Origin: Polytrichum commune
Taxonomy: Eukaryota; Streptophyta; Polytrichopsida; Polytrichales; Polytrichaceae
Direction of reading: 5' to 3'
Length of the DNA: 64,000 nt
Assembly: GCA_950295325.1 (NCBI GenBank)
Contig: OX485803.1
Location: 60,157,554 to 60,221,553, forward strand
Shown in pieces: positions 38,201-50,750 of this stretch. Positions within the stretch are counted from its first letter, which is position 1, and the number at the start of each line of letters is the position of its first letter. The notes under the pieces are model-generated. The model was not told where the DNA came from. It was given only the letters and a program-made list of their open reading frames with translations, and did not search any database. The translations under genes and the position numbers were made by a program.

Positions 38201-40500
38201 CCACGATATGACACTAATGCCCCCTCCCCACTTGACTTTAGCTAAGACTAAAAGTTGGTTCTAACAACCCGGCCTTCACACCATCGACATTATCTAGTGC
38301 CGAGCCTAATTGGCAAATGATGTGGCATGGCTTAAAAGTGGAGGTTTTAAGCCTCAAGCACCGACCCTCCCTCCCATCGGTACCTAAACATGAGGCAAGA
38401 ATGTAGGACCTTCAAAAGTGTCGCCCCCTGCCCTTGTGATTGGTTGCTTTTTAGTCTTACCTATGAGGGCACAAGGAGCTCCATTAACAAGAAAACGGTA
38501 GAACCGTGAGGCTCTGTCCTTTACTATGAAAGACTACAATTATAGTTGTCCACTTTGCTCATGCCATTCCATGGCTATTTACTATACCAAACCTTTCTTG
38601 GATTTTGTGCATCTTCTTTTGAAATACGGGTCAAGGATTGAAGCTACTCATTTATCACCCAAAAGTTTTAAAATAAATAATCAAGAACTGCCGAAATAAC
38701 TATAGTTAACTAGATTTCTTTCAATGCATTTTAGGGAGCACTTGTATATATATATAAACTATAGTTAACATCCACATTACATAAAGTGGACCCAAAATAA
38801 CAAGAACAAGTAACGTCCAAGTGTGAACACAAAGTGGTTAGGAAATTTGCTCTTAAACGAAGAAGTTGATGCATAGTCTCTGTCCTACAGACAGAGCCAA
38901 CAAAAACCGATGGTAAGATAGATGAGTAGTAAGGCATTTGGGGATGGGACAAAAACTACCCAACATGTCATTGCCTGGTAGATAAAACAATGAACATGCG
39001 TGAAAGCTACTTAACTAAAACCTACTTGAAAATCTTGATCCGGAGCAAGTTCTTGCAGGTGCATTGGGATAGCCGGGTGCCTCCACTATAACCGAGGGAG
39101 CTTTACCCGGTTTTTAGGAAATACTTTGGTTATTTTGGTAAAGTCCGGTGGGAAGGGGGCATAATAAATACAATAATTTTTTTAACTGTACTAACAACTT
39201 ATTAGAGAGATACTGTAGGTGAGATGAAGAAGTGGAGATGAAGTGGAAGTTCCTTGAAGGGAAAGCGAGTGAGACATTGTCAACAGCTGCCACCTCGTCA
39301 TGTAACTTAAGTGATGTCCGTGTCTATCTGGAGTCTAAGCGATCACTTTGTCTCCGACTCATCCGTGGGAGGCATGAACTTACGCTCTGAATCTCTGGAA
39401 CTGGAAGGGCGGGCGCAATCATACACAACTTGTGATGATCATGCATGAAGGTACTCGCCTGCTGCCAGGCCTCGATCCTCATCCGATCCTCCCATTGTGC
39501 AAGTGAGTACTACTTTTCCCTCTGAGACAGAATCATCATAACTTTTTACAAGTCTTTTTTTATTTAGAAAAATTATTTATTTGACCAAGTGCATTGATCC
39601 TACGTCCTCGATCGGTGCCCACCCAATTCCGTTCTATTCTGCTTCTGATTCTGGTTCGTCCTGCACGTAGTGCATTGTATGCTGTAGCGGATCATCACCA
39701 TCATCGCATGTGAGTATAATAATGGTGATGTGGGGTAAAGTTAGGATGAAATCATCTGCAGTTGGAGGGAGTGAATAGTGTTTGCAAGTAATTAGCGTCT
39801 GGAGTTTCACATCAGATTGTGCTGCTACTAGCTGCAATTTAAGCTGCCGCTGGGGTTGTGGTTTCATTATGATCAATTGAGTGTTGTTGTGTAGATTCTT
39901 CTCTAGCGCGGTGGAGGAAACCGGAAGAAATATTGTAACTGTGAAGCTGTGGACTACTCCCGTGGTGGCCTCGATTGTAAGAAGCTAATTCTTTGGAGTT
40001 CGATTTGAGAAATTAGGAGGTTATGTTGCACTGCATGCTTCCTGGTGCAGGTGAAAATTAAAGCAGGTCACTTGTCGACCTCTAAATAAGGAAAAAGAAA
40101 AGAAAAGAAAGAAAGGAGGTGACATGTGTTGATCTGAAGCTAACAATAATTGGTGGGTCTTTAATTGTCTGTGTGTACATCTGGGAAGGGGAAGACATAT
40201 GCCAGATACATACTTGTACTTGCAGATGCAATATGAGTGTTGTAGCTGGGCTCTAGTATGATCTCCTGCAAGCTGCTGTGGTGATCTCAATTATAAGCTA
40301 ATTCTTTCTGTGGAGTTATGATGTGCAGCTGTGGAGTTGTTGAGAAAGCAAGTAGGAGGTTTATAATTGCATTGTATGGAAAAAGGAGGAGTTCACCTGT
40401 CTCAAAAATAGAAAGAGAGAAAGGAAGAGCGTGGGGATATAGATCTGCTCCATCTACAGGTGCGATTTAGTCGATGTTGGTGAGCAGTTGAGGAAGTTGA
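35261..40500. other. Transposon-remnant and intergenic DNA upstream of the inositol oxygenase gene
   Basis: This contains the decayed minus-strand pieces described for 34375-35260, a C homopolymer near 35468-35483, copy 2 of repeat D (37215-37490), TA microsatellites near 37968 and 38744, and a block CACGTGCGAGAAAATGTAGG near 36328 that recurs inverted near 46645. No intact gene is supported. The promoter of the next gene should lie in the last kilobase. Confidence 0.4.
37215..37490 (+). repeat. Dispersed repeat D, copy 2
   Basis: Homologous in the same orientation to 31240-31510 (see there). No coding capacity and no clear termini. Confidence 0.6.
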
Positions 40501-40519
40501 GAGAGAGAGAGAGAGAGAG
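40501..40519. repeat. (GA)n microsatellite touching the MIOX start codon
   Basis: A run of about nine GA units ends immediately before ATG 40520, so it lies in the 5' UTR at the translation start. Confidence 0.85.
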
Positions 40520-43500
40520 ATGGGTCGGTTGGCGGTCGACGGAGGAGTGCGTGATGAAGAGTTTGTAGGAGGAGGAGCAGCATCTTGCAAGGAGCTCAAA
40601 TCGGATATGGCGGCACCATGGATTGACATGGAGAACCTCGACATGGCGTCCGACCGTTTCTTCCAAAAGCCCGGGATCAACGCCTTTGGCCAGGCTTTCA
40701 GGTTCACTTGCATTCCCTCCCAAGTTGCAAAACTTGGGATCATCATCATTCTTTGGTCATTTCAAGCACATGGCCATGTATCTTAGGATCATTGTTTGGA
40801 TCTAAGCAAAAACTTGGAATCATTGCATATGTCCATACACGCTTGGGGTCCTTGTTTGGACATTACAAGCACATGGTCACATATCTTGAAATGGAAATCC
40901 AGCATTTGACGCCGACCGCCAGCAATTAATCCATACCGGTCAGAAACTTCTTGAAATGTGGTGTGAAATTCATTTGACTATAATTTGCATATGATTCAAT
41001 GTTTACTTCCAACGATCAATTAGAAGAGTGTTGATGAAAACTATGGGAATGTGCAGCCTGTCTTGCTTAGAGTGATTATTGGGCTCATGTGCAAGCTTGT
41101 TCTTGCGGGTGTTGCATTGGACAGGGCCTATGAGGTCGAGGGTGAGCGCCAAAGCAATGTGGAGGAAGTGTACCGTGTGAACCATGTCAATCAAACATTC
41201 GACTTCGTATGTCTCTCAACACTCGTGATGATGATCCCAGCTTGGTTCAAGAGTAACCAATCCTCAAATGCTTACTCTCTCATACCAGAACATACTTAGA
41301 CAGCTGCAGCAGTCTGGGCTTTGTCAAGACGAGGCTTACTGCCACAATGCTTGGGCATTGAACTAGGAATCACGTTGAACTTGAGCGAGTCTATCGTTCT
41401 CTCGGTATGATCGACCTCGTTAATTCTCACTGAGGGGGTCAACCAGTGGCAGAACCCCCTATTCAAATTGTTGGCAGGGTTAATATCGGAGTCTCCGCAG
41501 CAATCTTGTCAAGTTTTAGATTAGGATGAGGGAAGGAGGCGATCTGTGGGCGCCTTGTGATGAAAGAGTATTGTGGGAAATTGGAGATCTGTGTGTTTTG
41601 AGTGATTCTGCCAGACCGGCCATGGCGGCTCAAGTTATGGGCGTCTCAGTGTTAAGAATGTTGTGTCAAGAGTTGAATTAGGATGAGGGGAAAAGATCTG
41701 TGTATTTTAAGTGACTCGGTTGTCAGACTGGCCATGACTAGCTCCATTTTGCGTTGGGCGCCTTGTTAATCCTTTTTGTCATTCCATGACCCAAACAGGC
41801 CATCCTTGAAGAGGACAACTAAGTTTTCAATGACAAAAGAGGGTTCAGTTAAGAATGTGGTGTTGCACATACCTGATCCAGGGGTCTGATTAAGAATATT
41901 TTGTCAAGAGTTGAATTAGGAGGAGGGAAGAAGATCTGTGTAGTTTGAGAGAGACTGCTGTCAGATTAGCCATGGCAGCTCCATTTATGTTGGACGCCTT
42001 GGTTATCCATTTTTTCTTTCCATGACCCAAGGGATGGTCATCCTTGAAGAGGAAAACTAACTCATCCCTTGAAGAGGAAAACTAAGTTATCGATTACAAA
42101 AAAAGGTCACGTTAAGAATGTGGTGTTGCACATGCCTAATTCAAACCATCCAATGTGTGGGCACAGGGGCAGGAGATGAGGCGGAAGCACTTGCAATTCG
42201 ACAAGAAAGTAATGAGCATCTGGGAGTGTTGTGAGCTCCTCAACGATTGCGTGGACGACAGCGACCCCGATCTCGAGGAGCCGCAGATTGAGCACTTGTT
42301 GCAGACGGCGGAAGCCATTCGCCTCGACCATCCTCACGATGACTGGTTCCATCTCACAGGCCTCATTCATGGTATGGTATGGTATGCAATGCAATGCAAT
42401 GCTACGGAAACCCCATTCCCTCTATTCCCACATGCACATCGCTAGACTGTTACTGAAATCCTTACTGATGGTTTCCGACATGGCAATTGATCCATCAACC
42501 CATCTGATGTCTGTATCCTCGGTCGGTGATTCAACCTTCCTTGAGCCCTACGACATAACAACCCCTAATTACTCACACAGGCGATGTGGGCCTCCAACTG
42601 TGCAGATTTGGGCAAAGTTTTGCTGCATCCAACATTCGGAGCGGAACCCCAGTATGCAGTTGTGGGTACGACCCTCTGCATAATTCATTCCTGGGCTGTC
42701 TAACCCTTGTGCACAATTTCTTCCTCTGGAGTTGTCCGACTCCATTCACTATCTGCTCACATGCTAAGTACGGTAATGTATGGCTAGTCATTATTCCTCA
42801 AATTAATCAAATAAACAGATAGTCAATTCAAACCCTGCCCCTAGGTCTTGGCGTGCTTACTTGCTGCATTGCATACAGTACAAAAGTTGTTCGGAGGAAG
42901 ATGTATGCGACATACAGAGGAGGTTGGTTGTTTTAAGAGTGGTGTTGCGGTGTTGTTGCAGGTGACACATTTCCAGTCGGCTGTGCATTTTCTCCATCAG
43001 TTGTGCACGCCGAGGTATGTCGATACCTTTACAAATTCATAGGACATCAATACCGATTTCACATTGATTCAATCACATCCAACGTACAAGGTTGCAATTT
43101 TAATCTTTTGTTTCTGTACTTTAAAGTTGCAGGACATAACAGGATGAATCAATGTTGAGTAGATGAGTAGGTACATGTTGAGTTAGCACTCAAAAGATAT
43201 TAAACCCTGAGGACTATGTATCAACATAAGGTTATGTCCATATCATCACAAACCTCGAAATCTATATTTCATCAACACTGATATCACATTGATTCAATCA
43301 CATGAAACCTACATTGAATCAATGTCCGCCAAAAGCAGGGTTGCAATTTCAGTCTTTTGCTTCTGTACTTCATAGTTGCACCACCTAACAGGTTGAAAGT
43401 ACGAGTTGAATCAATGTTGAACGGATGAGTAGCTACATGCTGAGCTAGCATTGAAAACACTGACTTGACATCAAATGCTGCTCACTTCCATGTTGCCTGA

Positions 43501-45299
43501 AATTCGAGCTATTCATTTCTAAGAAGTAGATGTTTGATAATCGTTGCTAGAGACAGTAAGATGAAGCACAGTTTAAAAAAACCCAAGTCTCTGGTTTCTT
43601 CAGGTCATACAGTTACTTCCAGCTTTGCATACCGCAGAGTCATGGCACCAACTTGGGAAAGTGGACTCTAGTATACATCTGGAACTAACCAAATAAAATT
43701 GACTTATAGGTTGTGTGGTATTTTTTTCTACAGTTTTTTAAGGACAATGTAGACTCTCAAAATCCCAAGTTCAATACCAAGCTTGGCATTTACAAAGAAG
43801 AATGTGGCCTTGACAATGTGGCCATGTCATGGGGACACGACGAGTACATGTACCAGGTAATGTAAACTTATCTTTTACGCAAATAATTGTTAATGAGAAA
43901 TACTACAGCCTGCTTACTGAGTTGTAAGTCACCCCAGCTATACTATAGATGGTGGGCCTTCAAATTTGAACTCGACTCTCTACATTTAACTTTAGACAGG
44001 TTAGAGTTCTGCATGTACTCTTTAAAATGCAACTGGCACTCTCAAAGACTCAAAAGAGGGAGGCCATTTGGAATGATGTCCTGCTAAGTTTGACGCTACG
44101 TGGGGTGGCAACAACCTCCTCCACCATAGGTCGAATTCTAAAATCATGTGGAACAATTGAGCACCTGATGTTGGCTTAGTTAATCATGCTTAGGTTGTTT
44201 CACCCTTGGATTTTTTGGTTCCACCAGGTGCACCCAAGAGAGTTTCCCTGCTCTCTTTTACAGGTCCTGGCGGCCTTGTATGTCTTATGGCAATGAAGTT
44301 TACCTTGTTTCGATTGTCTCATGAAAAAAGAAAAAGAAAGAAAAGGAAAGGTAAAGAATTGCAACTGGCACTGATGCCTTGGGTGTGCAGGTGATGAAGC
44401 ACAACAATTCAACCCTCCCACCTCAAGCACTCTTCATCATCCGCTACCATTCCTTCTATGGTATGAATCTATCCTAGGTGCAATTTACCATCTGCATCTA
44501 CTCACTGTACATTTTCTTTCCATTTCACATTCAAGAGGCTTGTACTACAGTTCCACGGACATGGGAGCAAATTGTAGAGCCAATTGCTTTTCATGCAGAT
44601 CATGCAATATCTTCAGGTTGTTGAGACTAAATCTGATGAATACTGTTGATGTTATTGTTTTCAGCATTGCATCAAGCCGGTGCATACAAATACCTCATGA
44701 ACGATTCTGACCATGAGAACCTTGCTTGGCTGGAGAAATTCAAGTAAGTCAACCTACCTATGTGCATACCTGCATCAGTATAACACAGTCTCCATTGTTT
44801 GGAAAAACTTCAAATCTTGCCAGCCTCAATTGGAGTTTTTGTATGTAAGAAATATATCTGGTCTTGTCAAACCTGACAATAATCCAAAATTCTGTTCATC
44901 TCATTTGTAGCAAATACGACTTGTACTCGAAGAGCAAAGTCCGTATAGATGTGGAGAAAGTAAAACCGTACTATTTGTCACTGATAAATAAGGTATGTTC
45001 TGCTTCTGTTCCATCTTCTCTTGAATACGGCGATCAGAATATGTATGTTGAAAACATCTCTACATTGATGAAACTGCTGAATTGTTGTCAACTGTCGTTG
45101 TGGATTATGCTGTGATGGAGTCAAAGTGTCTTCCATAACTTACTTCATTCCTCAATCCTGGTTTTAATTGATTCTCCTCAAACTGAAGTATGATCTGGAG
45201 TAGAAACTGCCATGTCTACAAATGAATTTTCCATCAATCAATCATTTGACTGGGTGATTTGGTGTGAAACAGTATTTCCCAAAGCAGCTTCACTGGTGA
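40520..45299 (+). CDS. MIOX: myo-Inositol oxygenase
   Basis: Ten exons: 40520-40701, 41125-41206, 42167-42371, 42606-42665, 42962-43014, 43734-43856, 44391-44460, 44665-44743, 44911-44992, 45273-45299, all GT-AG and in phase, encoding 320 aa (plant MIOX about 310-320). It is a cytosolic di-iron enzyme that opens myo-inositol to D-glucuronate, feeding UDP-glucuronate/cell-wall and ascorbate routes. The HD-domain iron ligands are all present: H131 (QIEHLLQTAEAIR), H156-D157 (GLIHDLGK, split by an intron), H229 (SWGHDEYMY), H255 (IRYHSFY) and D288 (NKYDLYSKSK). The C-terminus ends in the usual YFP...W. The N-terminal 60 residues are less conserved. ATG 40520 is the first ATG of the open frame; a later one near 40608 is possible. 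Confidence 0.96.
41506..42150 (+). repeat. Tandem segmental repeats in MIOX intron 2
   Basis: The block AGTTGAATTAGGATGAGGG recurs at about 41511 (diverged), 41671 and 41909. Each is followed by AGATCTGTGT, GGCCATG, GGCGCCTTG and a CATGACCCA block. Two copies continue with CCTTGAAGAGGA(C/A)AACTAAGTT and GTTAAGAATGTGGTGTTGCACAT. The main period is about 238 bp. Confidence 0.75.
43048..43455 (+). repeat. Two direct repeats of about 150-185 bp in MIOX intron 5
   Basis: The blocks CACATTGATTCAATCACAT, GGTTGCAATTT, GTTTCTGTACTT, GTTGCA, AATCAATGTTGA and GTACATG(T/C)TGAG(T/C)TAGCA occur in order at about 43048-43195 and again at about 43273-43455. A diverged third copy is found near 53920-54070. 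Confidence 0.7.
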
Positions 45300-47335
45300 A
45301 CAAGCATCCGTTTCTGTACTTACCCTGCAATTCCACCACCTGCATTCATTCAATTCACAACTTAGAGGCAGTCTCGAAGCTCTTCGATTACTTCACTTCT
45401 GCTTCCAAACAAGATGTTAGCCCAGCGCCGAGCAGCGCCTATGCCTATAATAAAATGCAACTGTTCAGTTTGCAAGTCCAAGGGTCAACTGCTCAATTGA
45501 ATATTCCTCATGTTACTCTGCATGTATATGTGAAGCTAAGTAAATAGATTGCCTACAATACCACTGAGTATACTTGATTGGAGCTCTCTGGGCAATCTTT
45601 GTTAAGATGTCAACGTAGATGGGTCTTTAATGGTTATTTTTTACAACTAGCCCTCTTCTATAATAATACACACGGGATTAAGACAAGATGATTACTGAGT
45701 CCAAATTGAGGCCGTAACTATTTTCCTCATAATTTTTAGAGCTCATATGAATATCGTATTCATTATCAAAGTGAAGACTGTCTTTTCTTAAATAATCATA
45801 TAGGTCTCCCCAATTGTGTTGACTGTTGAACCTAGCATAAATTGACAAATTTTGAGCACATAGTCCACTCTCGATCAGTATTAGTAGAGTGATGAAAATG
45901 CCAATACTCACCGTCCTTTGAATTTAAGGGTGGCAAAATTCTCCTCTTTTCAATCACTACCCACTTGTGCACACTATGCAAGGAATGAAATCTTCCTCAT
46001 ATGTTTTCATTGCATCATATGGCTTGAAGGCATTTTGAGATAAGTTACACCACTAATTAGAAGATTCTACAATGCTTCCTTGATGGATACTGTAATGGAG
46101 GAGGATTGATGACTTACTGCTGAAGAAGGAAAGAAAACCAAATGCATCAAGTGATCATACTAAATTGCATTTGCAAGATGCTACATCCCCCAGTTCTTGA
46201 TAGACAAGTTGACCATATCTCTCCATATAGAAACTCAATTAAAAAGGTTCAGAGCATCTCTATCTCATTGGAAAATGTAACTCTGGCACCACTCTTGGGC
46301 TATAATCTCCATAACATGAATATTTATGATTATAGTTAAGGAACATAAAGACAATTTCTACTTGAAGACCTTCATTGAGAGGTGAATTAACTCAAAACTT
46401 ACCAGTGCAGGGAGCAACCTTCATGCCCTTGGTGCCCAAGGTAACTCCCTTGTAGGGATATGAACCACACTCAATAAAAGGGTATTTTCAAGGGGGCTAC
46501 GAAGGAACACGCATGTTTGTGGGATATGTTATATATTTGATAACATTTTTGGAACATATCTAGTATATTTTAAATTCAAATTTCTAGTGCCCCATAATTG
46601 TGTTAGTTATTTTATAAATTTTACTCCTTGATTTTCTTCCACCCTACATTTTCTTGCACGTGATTCTCAACATCTTACAAAGAATGACCTCCTCAAGATT
46701 TGGTACATGAAAGGTTGCAACTCCATAAATTTTTGTGTAGCACTACACTAATTATCCCAATTAGTGAGGGAGGGCTAGTAATGTGTGTGGGAAATTAGTG
46801 AAGGTGATACGGAATTGATAAAGAAATTGATAAGTTGCTTGTATATAGAACACGCACTAATTTTCTTGAAATGTATGGAGACCCTTATCATATGCTAAAC
46901 ATAGAATGAGAACTCAACCATATAATTGAGTTAAGTTATGTGTGTTTTGGGGGGGGGGGGAATTATGATTGATTTAGGAAAATGAGGATTTTCACTTTGA
47001 CAATGCATAAGATACATGCATATGGGAACCTAAATCTCTTAGGAAAATGGCTACAACCTCATTTAAATTTGGTAATCCTCTTGTATTGACTGCATCATTA
47101 AGATCATTAGTAGAAGTGGGTGCAAAGCTAATTTTATAAGTGTCCATCTTAGGTCTACTTACCTTATTCAGAGAATTTTGGTCATAGCATCACTCATCTT
47201 GCACTACATGTGATGTACGTGGGCCCTGGAACCACATAAAGCATTTCATGGCATGATAGTCATGTAGATGGATAGTTAGAAACACTAGCTTCTTAGAGAA
47301 GCAAGTGTGAATAATGAGGAGTCTCTTTGTCCTTA
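45300..47335. other. MIOX 3' region and intergenic DNA
   Basis: After the stop no gene is supported. It holds repeat B copy 2 (45610-45910), an inverted CACGTGCAAGAAAATGTAGG block near 46645 and a run of about 12 Gs near 46950. Confidence 0.45.
45610..45910 (+). repeat. Dispersed repeat B, copy 2
   Basis: Same orientation and order of blocks as 19420-19770: GTAGATGGGTCT, GAGCTCATATGAA, TTCATTATCAAAGTGAAGA, TCCCCAATTGTGTTGACT and TTTTGAGCACAT. This copy lacks the long C run. Confidence 0.75.
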
Positions 47336-47915
47336 GGGCCACTTCACACACAAGGCTGAAGGCCCCTGACCATGGCAATGTAAGAGCTCTCATTGGTCGA
47401 AAAGGCGGAGACCGTCCAAGTTCACTTCACACTAGGAGGTGAAGGTCTAAAGGCTCAAAGAGAAGTTCGTGAATGAAAAGTCTACATGGAGTCCTACATG
47501 GCAGGTTGTGGATAAGGGTGCATGGTCTACCGGAATTTGCGTCAGACCCACCTCTAAGAGGTGGGCCTGACGCAAATACCGGAAGACCATGACCTTTTTT
47601 AATATTTTTTTCCAACATGACATATTTTAGGATAGACTGCAGGGCAGAGTCTAGGATAGACAAACCCCACCAAGTAATTCTCTTAGATTGATAAAATTTG
47701 AGACATATTATATTAAACCAAATCCTCCCCTCTTTTTCCGCCAACAAAATATGCAATGGTCCCGCAACATGGTTCATTCTCACTTCACACTATGCTTGAG
47801 GGCCCAAGGCTACATAAAATGGCTTTCCCAACACCCATGGTACGGCCTTTGGATGAGAGTCAAGGGTCCTCACCATTACAAGGTCACGGCTCTTGGCTCA
47901 TGTGTGAAGTGGCCC
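47336..47915 (-). mobile_element. 580 bp Harbinger MITE derived from the 3.7 kb element
   Basis: The termini GGGCCACTTCACACA are at both ends, with TTA duplications at 47333-47335 and 47916-47918. The left 255 bp match, inverted, the right end of the element at 28816-32521. The right 160 to 200 bp match, inverted, its left end to about position 29010. It is thus an internal-deletion derivative in opposite orientation without either gene. Only about 150 bp in the middle (about 47600-47720) are not explained by the parent. Confidence 0.88.
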
Positions 47916-48149
47916 TTAGACTCTTGTCGCCTTTCAGACTTGGTGATCATATACATCCCCTGTATGTTTCATGCTGGCAATTCATGTGCAATTTCTTAAT
48001 GCATTTCCTTGTAGTTGTGCCCAACCCAACAACAATGTTGCAGGCCTATCAAAGTTCGGTCTATCGATTGAGGAGCATGGCTGTGGGCACTCTTCTTATG
48101 AAGAACAAATTAGTAGCTCCTGCACCACGTGTAAGTGAAACTTGAAAGA

Positions 48150-48335
48150 TGGGTCATAACGTTATTAAGCAGTGTGCGTTCATTCATGTGGGCCCTGAGA
48201 TGTCCCAACCTAGTGCAGATTAAGACTTAATTTGAGTCTCCTTGCATTAGGTTGGGCATCCCATGCTTATACTCTCAAGGCCCACATGAACGAACACACA
48301 CTGCTTAATAATGTTATGGTGAAATCCCCAGGTGA
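48150..48335. repeat. Foldback element of about 185 bp
   Basis: GTCATAACGTTATTAAGCAG and GCGTTCATTCATGTGGGCCC on the left are repeated inverted on the right (CTGCTTAATAATGTTATGG, GGCCCACATGAACGAACAC). Inner parts of the arms (CCCAACCTA / TAGGTTGGG) also pair. The arms are about 75 bp with small indels. Confidence 0.75.
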
Positions 48336-50750
48336 CAATTATCTATAGCATTAAGGGTCATTGTATTTAGAACTTGGTTTGGAGCCCCAAGGGGTGGACT
48401 CTTCATTGGAAGCCTAAATGATGTGCGTGGATCACTATGAAATCACACCCCCTATATACAAGAAGTTTATAAAGAGAAACTAATGTTTATGTACTAATGG
48501 CAAGCTAGAAAATGGACTTTAGGTATTTACACTAAGTTTTTCAATTGAATGTGATAGATGCCAACTAACATTTGGAAATGCAAACCTTCTCTAATTCAAA
48601 CACAAAATCATCATACAATTGAATTCCTTGCAATGCCCTCTTTGCATCACATAACATTACTCGGCCATTTGTGTCAGTTCATTGGACCCTAGAATAAAGT
48701 AATTATATTATGTGCCCATTGACCAAAGTAGTAATACTCTGTTATTGTTCACATACACACAGGTTGACACTTGAAAATTTGGGTCCACAAGTTATATTTC
48801 TAGAACTATTCATAGGAAGCATTGTTCATCCCGACATTAGTCACTAAAAATACTATTCATAGCAACAATTTTCACTGAAAATACCAATACTATTCACATT
48901 ATTCATACTATCCAAACAATCAATTTTCATTGTTCATATTGACATCAGTTCCTTTCTTTTATCTGAGGTTCTTCCCATGAAGGTAAGATGGTGGAGGCCC
49001 ATGCCCGATGCTAAATATAGAACTTTGTGTATGTACATTGGTCCATTAGAAGTATTGGAAGTGATGATGAAGCAACCGTTCTATTTAAAGGGAGAGTTGC
49101 CTCCCCCGGGTTGAAATATTTCATTACAATTGGGGAATCAAGTGATCGACAAGTCGGGAGTCCCCTCACGCTAATTTGGAGTAAGAAGTAATACTTTTAC
49201 TGTAGTTCAGAGGTAGGATTTGGAGTTTGCACTAATCTAGAATCCCGGCTTCATCTACAATCCCGGCTTGTGAGAATTCATGAAGACTCAATCGATGGTG
49301 TGCTAAGTTGGGTAGAATTTGACATGCACTCTAGCGGAGGCGACATCCCCAAGTTGCAACATTCAGGTACTCTTCTGTTCCAAGTAGCTGCTCCTCAGTA
49401 TGGAAGGCAACATTGTGTGAACTTGGGTCTGTAATCAGGTTAGCAAGTCAGTGAACGAGTGCAAGATTTGGGCGAGTCATTCTGTTCTCCAGTTTCTGCA
49501 CGCTCAACTGTCTGTAGGTGTCTGCAGAGTGAGCAAAGACTCGCTCAGACTTCGTGCAAGCTTAAATTGTGAGTGTTTTCCTCCTGTGTGGCAACTCTCC
49601 TTTTTAGAACAGTTGCTTTCAAGACACTCCTAATACTTCTAGTGGATCGATGATTTGTTCTTCCACAAAGAGGAGAAACATGCTTGGAAAGAGGGATTGA
49701 GAGGAATCCTTTCATATGATTTGTGTTTGACAGAGAAAAGGGCTTATATTTTCAAATGTCGGATTTAGAACCAATTAGAAGCTCTTTTTCTAGAGCATGG
49801 GTCACCATCCAGACCCGATCCCCAAGCTGCTGATTTCACTTGTAAGAAAATTTGCAAAATTTAGATTAGAATGCATAGTCTTAGAAATGCTTATAATGCA
49901 AAAGCAGCTCTAAAACAGTACCTCGTAGAAATGGTTTAGCGACTCCAAACCAAGTTCTAAAGACAGTGACCCCTGCACGATTTCTATAAATAGTTGCTAC
50001 CCTGCAATTAAAATTCTCTGTACCTCAAGTCAAGATTAGAAACCAGGTTAATGAGTTGATGAAGTTTGTGAAGTTTGGCTTCCACAAGTGTCGGGACCTT
50101 CTTATCAAAAAAATTCACAGATATGTTGATGTATCTAATCCACGGTGTTCAGGATGAGTGAAACACAGGGCAAAGAAATTGATGTCCTCTGTCTAGTACC
50201 TAGGAGGGTGGCAGATGTCCTCTTAGATGCGTAACTCTCTCCTGGCATTCTTAAGCATGTGTCAGGATATTTTTAGCTTGCTATTCAGACTTGCAGAATA
50301 AGCTTCCAAGAATCATCAGAATCCTTGATCATATGCAAGATTATTGTGGAGCATATATATATTTGTCAAGTGGCAAGATTTCATTAATCGACATTTCATG
50401 CTTGTCTATCTTGAATCTTGGAACGCAAAGGCTCCTCCAATCTGTCAAGATTAAATATGAAACTGTGGATAGCTCAATAATGATTCCATGTACACTGGCA
50501 CCTTGCAAAACCATGTCCAGACAAGTGGACATTTCCTTTGCAACTTGTTTCTAAATATATATATATATATATAAATGAGTGAAGTCCAATGGAAGTTGGA
50601 AGAGTCGCCTTGACCTAATTTCTCCGATACCTGTCATTCAAAATCAAACCAGAAATTGTAGACCTAGTATATTGAGAGGCTCTGATAGGGCGGTTCTCTA
50701 TTTTTGGTTGTTGCAGAGGAGGAGACACAAATAATTTGGTGTAAGACGCC
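48336..50750. other. Intergenic DNA upstream of the P450-like gene
   Basis: No gene is supported. The interval contains repeat C copy 2 (about 49570-50000) and a TA microsatellite near 50556-50574. The promoter of the gene at 50751 should be in the last few hundred bases. Confidence 0.45.
49570..50000 (+). repeat. Dispersed repeat C, copy 2
   Basis: The copy is similar in order and orientation to 21050-21440, with an insertion of about 35 bp (CTTCCACAAAGAGGAG region) relative to it. Confidence 0.7.

Noticed and set aside
42231-42683. 150-codon frame in the MIOX region
   Set aside because: It is an alternative frame of MIOX exons 3 and 4 read through an intron.
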